A stretch of DNA of 64,000 nt from Aurantimicrobium photophilum (GCF_003194085.1 NZ_CP023994.1:1674001-1738000), one strand, 5' to 3'; positions 1 to 9,471 are shown, numbered from the stretch's first letter. A program made the numbers and translations. Notes: a model not told the origin generated them from the letters alone.

Positions 1-888
<888 letters not shown>

Positions 889-909
889 TTATATGAAGTC
901 TGTTCAAGA

Positions 910-930
910 CTTGAGTCTCGATGTATCAAG
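910..930 (-). promoter_or_regulatory. HAIR element 1 (HspR operator candidate) upstream of dnaK
   Basis: CTTGAGT, seven bases, then TATCAAG, against the known HspR operator CTTGAGT-N7-ACTCAAG. The left half is exact; the right half has two mismatches. It lies about 70 bp upstream of the dnaK start. Weaker than the second copy. Confidence 0.6.
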
Positions 931-972
931 TTTGCCACTGGAACAACATGGAGTCAAGCGTTCACAGCAAAT

Positions 973-993
973 CTTGAGCTTTCTCGACTCAAC
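973..993 (-). promoter_or_regulatory. HAIR element 2 (HspR operator) upstream of dnaK
   Basis: CTTGAGC, seven bases, then ACTCAAC: one mismatch per half to the HAIR consensus CTTGAGT-N7-ACTCAAG. With the copy at 910-930 it gives two sites in the 220-bp dnaK leader region, the layout expected for HspR autoregulation of the dnaK operon. Confidence 0.75.
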
Positions 994-1060
994 TTTGGAT
1001 TCACGGGATGTTTATCCCTAGTTCTTCCCTGTAACAGCGCGGGCAAGATACCCTGAACAC

Positions 1061-2437
1061 ATGTCAAGCACCGGCGCTGTTGAAGTAAAAGTCCCACGCA
1101 AACAAGTCATCTCATGGGCTCTCTGGGACTGGGGAACTTCCGCCTTCAGTGTGCTCATCACGACATTTGTCTTTGCTCGCTACATCGTCTCGAGCTACTT
1201 CATCGATCCCAAGATTGTTGCTGCTTACGAAGCTGCCGGTGGAGAGGGGCAAGCCACCGGCACTGCTCTGACCAACTTCCAAGCTGCCGAGGCCAACCTC
1301 ACCAGTTGGGTTGGTTGGGCCCTGGCTATTGGTGGCGTGGCGGTTGCCGTGATTGCACCCGTCGTCGGTCAGCGCACCGACGCTGGCGGTAAGCGTAAGT
1401 TGTGGCTGGGGATCAACACCGGCATCGTGATTGCTGCTACAGCTGCCATGTTCTTTGTTGAAGGAACGCCCCAGTTCTTTGCCCTTGGAATTGTGCTGCT
1501 CACCATAGGCAATGTGTTCTACGAAATGGCGAATGTGAATTACAACGCCATGCTGCTTCAGGTCTCCACACCCAAGAACATGGGACGCATCTCAGGCTTT
1601 GGGTGGGGCATGGGTTACTTTGGTGGCATCGTTGTGCTCTTGATTGCACTTGTCGGATTCATCCTGGGCGATCCCCCCTACTGGTTTGGTGTGACGACCG
1701 ACGGCGGAATGAATATCCGTGTGGTGGCCGTCTTTGGCGCCCTCTGGGCTCTGGCGTTCTCTTTGCCCGTCCTACTCAATGTTCCCGAGAACATTGCCAC
1801 CCACCCAGGTAAAAAGGCTGGCATCATCGAGTCTTACAAAATCTTGTTCCGCAAAATTGCAGACCTGTACAAGAACTCTCGCCCCACCTTCTACTTCCTC
1901 CTGGCTAGTGCCGTCTTCCGTGACGGTCTCGCAGCAGTCTTTGCCTTCGGTGGCATCTTGGCTGGAACAGTGTTTGGGCTCAGTTTCACCGAGGTCATTC
2001 TCTTCGCCATTGGCGGCAACCTCGTTGCCGGTATTGGTGTGCTGTTCTCGGGCTGGATCGATGACAAGATCGGCTCCAAGCGCGTTATTGTCATCGCGCT
2101 TATCGGATTGGTCCTCACCGGTATCGGCCTGTTTATTTTCCACGATGGTGGCGCAACTGCCTTCTGGATAGGCGGCCTCATGCTCACCTTCTTCGTCGGC
2201 CCCGCTCAAGCATCTGCTCGAGCTTTTCTTGGACACCTTGCTCCCGAAGGTGAAGAGGGTGAGATCTTTGGTCTCTATGCCACTACTGGTCGAGCCGTGA
2301 GCTTCCTCGCACCCACACTCTTTGCGATTTTCGTCAGCGCCTTCGGAGCTACCTACTTCGGCATCCTTGGAATCGTGATTGTCCTGCTGGCAGGTTTGCT
2401 GTTGATGATTCCCCTGCGCGCAAAGTTCATTCGCTAA
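1061..2437 (+). CDS. MFS transporter of the UMF1/Atg22-like family
   Basis: A 458-residue integral membrane protein with about 12 hydrophobic segments. The N-terminus, SWALWDWGTSAFSVLITTF (residues 18-36), is the signature of the UMF1/Atg22-like branch of the major facilitator superfamily, followed by a hydrophilic insert before the second helix, as usual for this family. Members are proposed to export amino acids or other small molecules; the substrate cannot be read from the sequence. The ATG at 1061 is the first sensible start. The 3' end overlaps the convergent oxidoreductase gene by 4 bp, so no terminator separates them. Confidence 0.85.
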   Translation: MSSTGAVEVKVPRKQVISWALWDWGTSAFSVLITTFVFARYIVSSYFIDPKIVAAYEAAGGEGQATGTALTNFQAAEANLTSWVGWALAIGGVAVAVIAPVVGQRTDAGGKRKLWLGINTGIVIAATAAMFFVEGTPQFFALGIVLLTIGNVFYEMANVNYNAMLLQVSTPKNMGRISGFGWGMGYFGGIVVLLIALVGFILGDPPYWFGVTTDGGMNIRVVAVFGALWALAFSLPVLLNVPENIATHPGKKAGIIESYKILFRKIADLYKNSRPTFYFLLASAVFRDGLAAVFAFGGILAGTVFGLSFTEVILFAIGGNLVAGIGVLFSGWIDDKIGSKRVIVIALIGLVLTGIGLFIFHDGGATAFWIGGLMLTFFVGPAQASARAFLGHLAPEGEEGEIFGLYATTGRAVSFLAPTLFAIFVSAFGATYFGILGIVIVLLAGLLLMIPLRAKFIR

Positions 2438-3528
2438 GAACGAGGAAACGGCGCCCACTGGTATTGAGGAATGCCGTAGTCGATTTCTGCGCCCAGTTCT
2501 GTCGCCGCGCGCAGAGCGAAGTGTGGGTCGCGCAGAGTCTCTTTACCGATCAACACGGCATCAGCACGTCCTGACTCCACAATTTCATTCGCCTGCTGAG
2601 CTGTGGTGATCATGCCCACAGCTGCCACGGGCAGGTGTGCATGTTCTTTCACGTAGTGAGCCATCGGAACTTGGTAGCCAGGTCCCGTTGAAATTTTCGC
2701 CTCGGCGATCAGGCCGCCGGTTGAAATGTCTACAGCATCCACACCGAGGTCTTTGACCCAGTCTGTGACAATGCTGGTTTCTTCTTCGTTCCAGCCACCC
2801 TCAACCCAGTCGGTTGCCGAGAAGCGAACAAACAACACGGGTTCTTCGCCAATCTCTGCACGCACTGCTCGAACAATGTCGAGCAGCAGACGTGCACGGT
2901 TCTTGAGGGGTCCGCCGAAGTCATCGCTGCGCTCGTTTGTCAGAGGTGAAAGGAATTCGTGGATCAGGTAGCCATGGGCTGCGTGAATCTCCAGAACCTT
3001 GAACCCTGCTTCCACAGCCCGTCGAGCTGAAGCAGCAAAGTCCGCCACAACTTGACCAATCTGTTCTTCACTCATGGCGTGCGCTTGGGCATAGCCCGTG
3101 AACGCGTTTGCTGAAGGTCCCAGCGTCTGCCAACCACCTTCCTCGACAGGCACGGTTCCATCGATTCCGTCATAGCCCCAGCCTGGGTAGGTCGAAGCTT
3201 TGCGTCCTGCGTGCGCGAGCTGAATGCCGGGGGCAACACCCTGTGCTGACATGAATGCGGTGATGGGCTTGAAAGCAGCAACCTGTTCGTCGTTCCAGAT
3301 GCCTAAGTCGTGGAAAGAGATGCGCCCTTCAGGGTTCACTGCAGTTGCTTCCACAATGATGAGTCCTGCTCCACCGAGTGCCATGGCACCATAGTGCGCG
3401 GTGTGGAAGGAGGTAGGGATACCGTCTTTGCCCAGGGCGCTATACATACACATCGGTGGCACCCACACCCGGTTACGGATGGTGAGGTTACGAACGGTGA
3501 AGGGTGTGAAGAGCGCAGGTTGGGTCAT
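2434..3528 (-). CDS. NADH:flavin oxidoreductase, old yellow enzyme family (YqjM/NamA-like)
   Basis: A 364-residue FMN-dependent TIM-barrel reductase. The segment PPMCMYS (residues 24-30) carries the Cys typical of the thermophilic-like/YqjM class, and HAAHGYLIHEFLSPLTNERS (about residues 183-202) carries the substrate-binding histidines and the conserved core of the family. Such enzymes reduce activated C=C bonds of enals, enones and nitro compounds using NAD(P)H, probably in detoxification or redox stress. It is a single gene, convergent with the UMF1 transporter and running towards no obvious partner. The physiological substrate is unknown; the family call is firm. Confidence 0.92.
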   Translation of the reverse strand: MTQPALFTPFTVRNLTIRNRVWVPPMCMYSALGKDGIPTSFHTAHYGAMALGGAGLIIVEATAVNPEGRISFHDLGIWNDEQVAAFKPITAFMSAQGVAPGIQLAHAGRKASTYPGWGYDGIDGTVPVEEGGWQTLGPSANAFTGYAQAHAMSEEQIGQVVADFAASARRAVEAGFKVLEIHAAHGYLIHEFLSPLTNERSDDFGGPLKNRARLLLDIVRAVRAEIGEEPVLFVRFSATDWVEGGWNEEETSIVTDWVKDLGVDAVDISTGGLIAEAKISTGPGYQVPMAHYVKEHAHLPVAAVGMITTAQQANEIVESGRADAVLIGKETLRDPHFALRAATELGAEIDYGIPQYQWAPFPRS

Positions 3529-3544
3529 AACTCCACGCTACTCT

Positions 3545-3850
3545 CTAAGCCAGTTGAAACTTCTTGCCATCCACTTCAACGTCGATGCGAAGGGTTCCAC
3601 CCATGGCCTCCACATATTTGCGCAACGTATCAACCTGAGACTTCTCTATGTCACCGTGTTCAATTCGAGAGATGCGGTTCTGGCTAACGTGTAACTGTTG
3701 TGCAAGTTCAACCTGAGTTATCTGAAGTTCTTTGCGGAGTTCCTTGAGACGGTATGCACGCGCTTCCGCCATCATGCGCTTCTTATGCGCTTCAACCTGA
3801 GCAGGGTCAGAGGGGTACTCAGCAAATAGTTGCTCTGGACTCAACATCAC
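3545..3850 (-). CDS. XRE-family antitoxin, HigA-like
   Basis: A 101-residue protein with a helix-turn-helix at about residues 35-75, including ITQVELAQQLHVSQNRISRI, typical of Xre/HigA repressors. It is the downstream gene of a toxin-first pair, its ATG overlapping the toxin stop by 4 bp (ATGA at 3847-3850). By family knowledge it should bind and neutralise the adjacent RelE/HigB-type toxin and repress the promoter, where a palindrome sits at 4220-4231. The C-terminus (GTLRIDVEVDGKKFQL) is a short beta segment common in this family. Function is inferred from family and context. Confidence 0.85.
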   Translation of the reverse strand: MMLSPEQLFAEYPSDPAQVEAHKKRMMAEARAYRLKELRKELQITQVELAQQLHVSQNRISRIEHGDIEKSQVDTLRKYVEAMGGTLRIDVEVDGKKFQLA

Positions 3851-4206
3851 TGTGCCTGCTTTCTTTTCTCTACATGTTCCGTATATAGCTGGTCAGCTTT
3901 CCGAATGCTGGTTCGGTACCACTTTGACCATGTTCCCGACTTGTCACCTGCGACCAACATGATTGCTTTTCGGTCTGGATCAAAAACAAACAAGATTCTA
4001 AGTTCACTCCGGCCAGATGACCCTGGTCGAAGTTCTTTCATGTTCTTATGTGCTGATCCGTTGACAGAATCAACAAGCGGGCGGCCTAGCTGTGGACCTT
4101 CGGACTCAAGTAGCTCAATTGCTGCCTGAACCTGTGCCCTTGAGTTGATATCCAGCCTGGAGAACCAGATCTTGATCAACTCAACGTCAACTTCCCACGT
4201 CACCAT
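3847..4206 (-). CDS. RelE/HigB-type toxin (phage-derived Gp49-like family)
   Basis: A 119-residue basic protein with the HigB/Gp49-like pattern: an N-terminal helix hairpin, the segment LGRPLVDSVNGSAHKNMKEL and the core strand SELRILFVFDPDRKAIMLVAG leading to a basic tail. This family comprises ribosome-dependent mRNA interferases that cut mRNA in the A site when the antitoxin is lost. It is first in a two-gene operon with the HigA-like gene, the order typical of higBA. The catalytic residues of this family are poorly conserved, so activity needs testing, but the family call is good. Confidence 0.85.
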   Translation of the reverse strand: MVTWEVDVELIKIWFSRLDINSRAQVQAAIELLESEGPQLGRPLVDSVNGSAHKNMKELRPGSSGRSELRILFVFDPDRKAIMLVAGDKSGTWSKWYRTSIRKADQLYTEHVEKRKQAQ

Positions 4207-4219
4207 AATACAACCTTCA

Positions 4220-4231
4220 AGTTATATAACT
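4220..4231 (-). promoter_or_regulatory. Palindromic operator/promoter of the HigBA-like module
   Basis: AGTTATATAACT is a perfect 12-bp palindrome 14 bp upstream of the toxin start; its TATAAC half doubles as a -10-like element. Its placement fits autorepression by the HTH antitoxin. Confidence 0.5.
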
Positions 4232-4276
4232 CAAGAGGTGTATATGTTCACCTCGGAAATGAACTCTGGCAGAACA

Positions 4277-4311
4277 AACAGATCCCCAACTCGAAGAGTT
4301 GGGGATCTGTT
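4277..4311 (-). terminator. Rho-independent terminator of the carotenoid operon
   Basis: A perfect 16-bp inverted repeat (arms 4277-4292 and 4296-4311) with a 3-nt loop. Read on the minus strand it is followed by TTTGTTCT. It lies 36 bp beyond the crtEb stop codon and separates the carotenoid operon from the HigBA promoter. Confidence 0.85.
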
Positions 4312-4346
4312 GACATCTCGAATTGCACCGAACTGTGCAGAACTTG

Positions 4347-5228
4347 TTACCCGTGAAGCCAGGTAAAGATCAGCAACATCGTCACGATAAAGCCAGCAAA
4401 GAAGTTAATCCCTAAGAACTTCTTCCAGCCGCGGTTGGCTTGCTCACATTCCGCGTCGCTGAGGTTCCTAAATGGCCACACCATCAGGATGTAAGGAACG
4501 GCGGTCGCTGCAGCAACCCAGTAGGGCCAGGTGGGTTCTGTAAAGAATGCCCCGGAAAGAATCAGCAATCCGGCGAGCGCGTAGCAAGCAAGAGCAAAGC
4601 GAGAAGTGTTCGCAGCGCCAATGACGGTGGCAATAGAGGAAAGTTCTCCCTCCCTGTCTGCCTGAATGTCCTGAACCGCGCCGAAGGCATGTGAGGCCAT
4701 TCCCCAGAGGAAGAACGCGTTCAGGATCAGCCACAGGTCAGGGGTGAAGGTAGCGCCAGCCAAGATCACACCATAAACGGCAGGGCTCACGAAGTGGGTG
4801 CTGCTGGTGAAGGAGTCCAGGAAGGGAATCTCTTTAAAGCGCAGGCCCTTCATCGAGTAAGCCACAACTGCGAACATGCTCACGGCCAGAACGATATTCG
4901 CATCCAGGTTACCTACCGCAATGAGATAGATCAGGAACGGGACGTTGGTAATGACCACAGCCCACAGCGTGACCTTGTGGAGACTGCGGTCCAGCACAGC
5001 ACCCTCAACACCGCCCTTGCGGGGGTTACGCATATCTGACTCGTAGTCGAAGACATCATTGATGCCATACATCGCCAGGTTGTAAGGGATGAGGAAGAAG
5101 ATGGTGCCCAGAATGAAGGTGAGATCAACCTGGCGTGTGGTCATCAAGTAGGCAGCCGCGAACGGAAATGCGGTGTTGATCCAGGACAGGGGCCTGGAGG
5201 AAACGAAGAGTTGCTTCAGTGTGTTCAT
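4347..5228 (-). CDS. crtEb: Lycopene elongase / UbiA-family prenyltransferase (CrtEb-like)
   Basis: A 293-residue UbiA-type membrane prenyltransferase. The first aspartate motif NDVFDYESD (residues 57-65) and the second DIQADREGE (187-195) bind prenyl diphosphate through Mg2+. In corynebacteria CrtEb adds two C5 units to C40 lycopene to give C50 flavuxanthin, and position six of a crtE-B-I-Ye-Yf-Eb operon argues for the same step here. I chose the ATG at 5228 because it overlaps the crtYf stop by ATGA; an upstream in-frame start at 5258 would bury ten extra residues in crtYf. A terminator follows at 4277-4311. Confidence 0.93.
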   Translation of the reverse strand: MNTLKQLFVSSRPLSWINTAFPFAAAYLMTTRQVDLTFILGTIFFLIPYNLAMYGINDVFDYESDMRNPRKGGVEGAVLDRSLHKVTLWAVVITNVPFLIYLIAVGNLDANIVLAVSMFAVVAYSMKGLRFKEIPFLDSFTSSTHFVSPAVYGVILAGATFTPDLWLILNAFFLWGMASHAFGAVQDIQADREGELSSIATVIGAANTSRFALACYALAGLLILSGAFFTEPTWPYWVAAATAVPYILMVWPFRNLSDAECEQANRGWKKFLGINFFAGFIVTMLLIFTWLHG

Positions 5229-5548
5229 CTCTTCTTCCATGTTCCCAACAGAATCCACAACACCGGCAAGATGATGACGGCGGCGAGGGTGTAACCAAAG
5301 TCTTCCAGAGGTGCGAGCCCAATGTAGCTACCCAGAAGTGTGCTGGGGTCATATGCCACCAGACCCACTCCAATAATGACGTTGTCAAAGATGGCGGTGG
5401 TAATCATCATGATGACCAGCGTTATGCCAAACGTCCACCACACAGGGGCAGTGAACTTCACTCCTCGCCTGCTGCTCACCACGATGGCAATCACAGCAAA
5501 CCACACGGCGAGGCCGAGGAAGACAGAGTTCAGGACAGAGTAGGTCAC
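5225..5548 (-). CDS. crtYf: C50 carotenoid cyclase subunit (CrtYf/CrtYd-like)
   Basis: A 107-residue, three-helix membrane protein of the lycopene cyclase domain family. The conserved acidic motif PLEDFGYTLAA (residues 80-90) is the counterpart of the PxE(E/D) motif needed for cyclisation. It overlaps the partner subunit CrtYe upstream and crtEb downstream by ATGA, implying translational coupling. By family knowledge the two small subunits form a heterodimer that cyclises the ends of the C50 chain (to decaprenoxanthin or sarcinaxanthin types); which ring is made cannot be decided from sequence. Confidence 0.9.
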   Translation of the reverse strand: MTYSVLNSVFLGLAVWFAVIAIVVSSRRGVKFTAPVWWTFGITLVIMMITTAIFDNVIIGVGLVAYDPSTLLGSYIGLAPLEDFGYTLAAVIILPVLWILLGTWKKR

Positions 5549-5874
5549 TTCGTCACAGCCTTGCTCTTACTGACGCCTCGACTGACCGCGACAAACACGT
5601 TCATGGTCATGTAACACAGCAGGGTGAGGAAGAACACTTCTTCCACGGGAAGCTCAGGGGCAAGCAGGATCCCCGTCATCCACTGACCCTCACCGCGGAA
5701 AAAAACACCGGCATCAATACCGGTGAGATCCCAGATCAGGAAGAACACGATTCCCGTGGTCAACACCAGGGTTGCCCTGCGGGCATCCTGCCAAAAGAAC
5801 AGCGTGAAACGTCTATCCAACATCACCATGCCGGTGAGAGACACCAGCAGTGCTGCGAGATAGAGAAAGTTCAT
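5545..5874 (-). CDS. crtYe: C50 carotenoid cyclase subunit (CrtYe/CrtYc-like)
   Basis: A 109-residue membrane protein of the lycopene cyclase domain family with three predicted helices and the motif PVEEVFF (residues 76-82), the acidic site of the heterodimeric cyclase. It starts 5 bp after the crtI stop and ends overlapping crtYf by ATGA. The basic C-terminal tail (SRGVSKSKAVTK) is cytosolic by the positive-inside rule. It is expected to work only together with CrtYf. High confidence from family and operon order. Confidence 0.9.
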   Translation of the reverse strand: MNFLYLAALLVSLTGMVMLDRRFTLFFWQDARRATLVLTTGIVFFLIWDLTGIDAGVFFRGEGQWMTGILLAPELPVEEVFFLTLLCYMTMNVFVAVSRGVSKSKAVTK

Positions 5875-5879
5875 CTGAC

Positions 5880-7493
5880 TTAAGCGGTCTTGTCGACCGT
5901 GGGAAAGAGAGGCTCGGGCAGTGGCTCGGTGGTGGTGTCACCACGAAGGCGCTTGACCAAGATCTCGGCAGAGATCAAACACATGGGCAGACCGATGCCG
6001 GGGATGGTGGTGCCGCCGGTGTAGTACAGGTCTTCCACCTTCTTGGAGATGTTGCCCGAGCGGAAAAATGCACTCTGCGAAAGGATGTGGCTGGGGCCGA
6101 GGGCTCCACCTTTCCAAGAGTTGAGGTCGTTGGCGAAGTCTGCAGGGCCGACCGTGCGACGAACAGTGATGCGCTTGGCCAAGTCAGGAACTCCAGTCCA
6201 GACAGCAATCTGGTCAATGGCGTTGTTAGCGATTGCTTCAACTTGCTTGCTTCCCTTGCCATCAATGCCACCCTGACCGATTGTCACATCGGCAGGAATG
6301 GGGACCAAGATGAACAAGTTGGTGTCACCCTTGGGCGCAACAGAAGCATCCGTTGCACTCGGCTTGCACACATAAATGTTGGCTGGAGAGGGAACCGAAG
6401 TCTCTTCACCAAAAATCTTCTTGAAGTCTTCGTCCCAATCGTTCGTGAAGAACAAAGTGTGGTGCTCAAGCTCAGGAACTTCTCCCTTGACGCCCAAGTA
6501 GACCAGGACAGCACTGGGGCCTGAGACCTTCTTCTCCCAGTAGCTTTCGCCATAGGTCTGTAATGATTCGGGAAGAAGCTCGGTCTCGGTGAAGTGAAGG
6601 TCCGCTGCAGAGACCACGATGTCTGCAGCCAGAGTGGTTCCTGTCTTGGACTTGCCCTTGGTGTATTCAACACCGGCTGCTTTCGCTTTGGTCTTGTGCC
6701 CAGCAGGGTTCACCACGGTGAGGATCTTGGAGACGTTGGCCTCAGGAATGAGGTTTACTCCCTCTGCAACGGCAATGTCTCGGATGCTTTCAATCACGCG
6801 ATTGAAGCCACCCTGGGCATAAAGCACACCATCTTCCAGGTCGAGATAGCTCATCAAGTGATACATCGACGGCGTGATGAAGGGGCTAGAACCTAGGAAT
6901 ACGGCGGGGTATCCCAGGATCTGTTGCAGACGGGGATCACTCACGTGGCGTGAGGCGAACTTGTGCAGTGACTCTTGGAGAAGCTTGGCCAGCTTGGGTG
7001 TGCGACGCAGAACGTCGGCGCGCATGAGCGGGCCATACTTTTCAAAGCTGGTGTAGAGGAAGCGCTTCTTCGCCATCTCGTACGTGTCTTTGGCGGAGTC
7101 CAGGTAACGCTCCATCGCGGGGCGTGAGCCAGGCTCCAACTTTTCAAAGAGCTCGAGGTTGTCTTCACGGTTGTCTAGAACATCAACAGGAGTTGCTGGG
7201 TAGACACCATCTTCTTCGAACAGAACGCGGTAACCGGGGTTGAGCTTGGCTAGCTTGAGCTGCTCATCACTTGAGGTGCCCATGAGCTTATAGAAGTGGT
7301 CAAAGACTTCAGGCATGAGATACCAAGAAGGGCCAGTGTCGAAACGGAAGCCGTCCTTCTCCCAGCTGCCTGCACGACCGCCCACCTCTTTGTGCTTTTC
7401 CAGCAGGGTGACCTGATATCCATCGCGAGCAAGCAGTGCTGCTGAAGCGAGGCCGGCGATACCGCCACCAATAATGACTACGGACTTGGTCAT
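5880..7493 (-). CDS. crtI: Phytoene desaturase (phytoene to lycopene)
   Basis: A 537-residue FAD-dependent desaturase. The N-terminal dinucleotide fold GGGIAGLASAALLARDGYQ (about residues 8-26) and the C-terminal CrtI signature GGTTIPGIGLPMCLISAE (about residues 492-509) are both intact and the length is normal. It converts colourless phytoene to red lycopene in four desaturations at the membrane surface. It overlaps crtB upstream by ATGA and lies 5 bp from crtYe. Confidence 0.95.
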   Translation of the reverse strand: MTKSVVIIGGGIAGLASAALLARDGYQVTLLEKHKEVGGRAGSWEKDGFRFDTGPSWYLMPEVFDHFYKLMGTSSDEQLKLAKLNPGYRVLFEEDGVYPATPVDVLDNREDNLELFEKLEPGSRPAMERYLDSAKDTYEMAKKRFLYTSFEKYGPLMRADVLRRTPKLAKLLQESLHKFASRHVSDPRLQQILGYPAVFLGSSPFITPSMYHLMSYLDLEDGVLYAQGGFNRVIESIRDIAVAEGVNLIPEANVSKILTVVNPAGHKTKAKAAGVEYTKGKSKTGTTLAADIVVSAADLHFTETELLPESLQTYGESYWEKKVSGPSAVLVYLGVKGEVPELEHHTLFFTNDWDEDFKKIFGEETSVPSPANIYVCKPSATDASVAPKGDTNLFILVPIPADVTIGQGGIDGKGSKQVEAIANNAIDQIAVWTGVPDLAKRITVRRTVGPADFANDLNSWKGGALGPSHILSQSAFFRSGNISKKVEDLYYTGGTTIPGIGLPMCLISAEILVKRLRGDTTTEPLPEPLFPTVDKTA

Positions 7494-8404
7494 GAGACTC
7501 TTCCCATCAATGCTGCAAGTGCGAGGCGGACCTTGACGAGTGTCGGGACGCTCACGCGGGTGTGTTTGAGTTCAGCTGCAGGAGTGCGCGCAATCCTGCG
7601 GTTGAGTTCAGCAAAAAGATTTTGAGCCAGCGCCACTGCCTTTCGGCTACTGGCAGGAAGCAAAGGAACAATGACACCCGAGACAGCTAGGTCAGCGTCG
7701 ATGTCCTCAACAAGGCGTTGCTTGTCAGCTTCGGTGAAGGTGGCGATATTGATGCCGGGGAAGTAACTGCGGCCCAAGGCGTCCACATCAGCGCTGAGGT
7801 CGCGTAGGAAGTTCACCTTCTGGAATGCGGCACCAAGCTTGCGAGCTCCGGTGACAAAAGTGTCGTTCTGTTCTGGAGTGAGATCCATGCCAACCAGGAA
7901 TGCCTTCAGGCACATCAGACCGACAACCTCAGCAGAGCCATAGACGTACTCGTCGAAACTCTGAGGTGTGTGGGTCACACGAGTGATGTCAGTGCGCATG
8001 GATTTAAAGAACGGACGAGTCAGATCGGGTTCAATTCCTGTCCTGCGCGCGGTCAAGGCAAAAGCATGCACCACCAGATTGGTGCTGTAGCCGCGATTCA
8101 TCGCGGCTACGGTTTCTTCTTCGAGTTCATCGAGGAGACGTCGGATTTCTTTTTCGCTCACACCGGCATAAGCGGCAACGCCATCGACGATTTCATCGGC
8201 GAGACGAACCAGACCATAGATGTTCTCCACGTCCTGACGAACGCCAGCACCCAGCAGGCGTGCTGCCATGCCGAAGGAGGTCGAGTACTCGCGAATGATC
8301 ATGCTCGCGGTTTGCTCCGCAACGCGGTCATAGAGCGCACTTTGTCTCGTGGGCTGTTCGCTCACGGGCACAGAGGCATCTTGAACGAGCTTGTCGTTAC
8401 TCAT
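7490..8404 (-). CDS. crtB: Phytoene synthase
   Basis: A 304-residue squalene/phytoene synthase family protein. The two aspartate motifs are visible: RLADEIVDG (about residues 67-75) and NFLRDLSADVDALGRSYFP (about residues 198-216). It condenses two GGPP molecules to phytoene, the committed C40 step. It is coupled by ATGA overlaps to crtE upstream (8401-8404) and crtI downstream (7490-7493), giving a tightly packed operon. No unusual residues noticed. Confidence 0.95.
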   Translation of the reverse strand: MSNDKLVQDASVPVSEQPTRQSALYDRVAEQTASMIIREYSTSFGMAARLLGAGVRQDVENIYGLVRLADEIVDGVAAYAGVSEKEIRRLLDELEEETVAAMNRGYSTNLVVHAFALTARRTGIEPDLTRPFFKSMRTDITRVTHTPQSFDEYVYGSAEVVGLMCLKAFLVGMDLTPEQNDTFVTGARKLGAAFQKVNFLRDLSADVDALGRSYFPGINIATFTEADKQRLVEDIDADLAVSGVIVPLLPASSRKAVALAQNLFAELNRRIARTPAAELKHTRVSVPTLVKVRLALAALMGRVS

Positions 8405-9471
8405 CGCACGCGCTCCACGACCGCAGTGACGAGTGGGGTGAGTTGTTCGATGAGTTGCTGAGGAATGCCCGCCCCGTGCAACGCAGCGACAGCCTCATCG
8501 GCGTAGTCCGAGGCAAGACGCTGCGTGAACTTCTTGGCACCGGTGCGTTCGAGAACCTCACGCACGGTTGCAGCGTCTTCGGCAGAAAGTTCACTATCTC
8601 CCACGAGCTGTGAAATGGAGCTCCACTCAGAGGTCTGTGAGGCGAAGGCAATCAAAGCCGTGCGCTTACCTTCACGAAGATCACCCAGAGTGGTCTTACC
8701 GGTGGATGCTTCGTTGCCAAAGACACCGAGTAAGTCATCCACTATTTGATACGCAATACCAATGTTGCGACCAAACTCGCCCAGTGCAGCGATGACGTCG
8801 TGGGTTGCACCAGCCAGCAGTGCACCTGCTTGCAGCGGTGCTTCGAACGAATACACCGCCGTTTTGAGTCGTTCCATGTGAACAATCTCTTCGATGCTGG
8901 GCATTCCTGAATACAACGAGAAGTCCACGTCAATGAGCTCACCGGCAGCAGAGTCAAAGACCGCGCGGTCCAGCAGCTCAACAAGAGCGTCACGAACCTC
9001 AGGGTTTGCACTCGCGCGCTCCATCAGTCGGAAAGAACCTGTCAACGCCAAGTCGCCGGCAATCACCGCTACAGACATACCTCGATGTTCAGCTGTCGGA
9101 AGAGACAGACCTGCGGTTTGTGCCACGTCTCGATAGCTGCCGGATACGTTGGGAATACCGCGGCGAACAAAGTCACGGTCCACGACATCGTCGTGAACAA
9201 TCAGGGCGGTGTGAAGAAGCTCAAAGGAGGCACCCACATGGGCAGCAGAGCGAAGATCCGAACCACCCAGTGCTGTGTAGGCGGTCATCACCATTTGTGG
9301 GCGGAAACGCTTGCCGCCGGCCGTGTTGGAGCGGAGGGTTTTCCAGAGCGCTTCATACGCTGGAGCGAGTGTGGCAGCCCGTTGAGTGGATAGGCTAAAG
9401 AAGCGCTCAAGTACCTCTTCGACGAGCGCGAGATGGCGCGTCATTTCGGCTTCTTGGCTGGGAATGCTCAC
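8401..9471 (-). CDS. crtE: Geranylgeranyl diphosphate synthase
   Basis: A trans-isoprenyl diphosphate synthase of up to 356 residues. The first aspartate-rich motif HDDVVDRD with the downstream RRG, and the second motif QIVDDLLGVFG in the form usual for actinobacterial enzymes, are present. It supplies GGPP to CrtB and is the first gene of the carotenoid operon. The ORF starts with GTG at 9471; an alternative ATG at 9444 removes nine residues and leaves more room (61 instead of 34 bp) before the divergent idi gene. The exact start is therefore uncertain; the function is not. Confidence 0.93.
   Translation of the reverse strand: MSIPSQEAEMTRHLALVEEVLERFFSLSTQRAATLAPAYEALWKTLRSNTAGGKRFRPQMVMTAYTALGGSDLRSAAHVGASFELLHTALIVHDDVVDRDFVRRGIPNVSGSYRDVAQTAGLSLPTAEHRGMSVAVIAGDLALTGSFRLMERASANPEVRDALVELLDRAVFDSAAGELIDVDFSLYSGMPSIEEIVHMERLKTAVYSFEAPLQAGALLAGATHDVIAALGEFGRNIGIAYQIVDDLLGVFGNEASTGKTTLGDLREGKRTALIAFASQTSEWSSISQLVGDSELSAEDAATVREVLERTGAKKFTQRLASDYADEAVAALHGAGIPQQLIEQLTPLVTAVVERVR

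Noticed and set aside
1772-2458. A 228-codon open frame on the minus strand inside the UMF1 gene.
   Set aside because: It is antisense to a clear transporter, has a low-complexity acidic translation and no recognisable domain.
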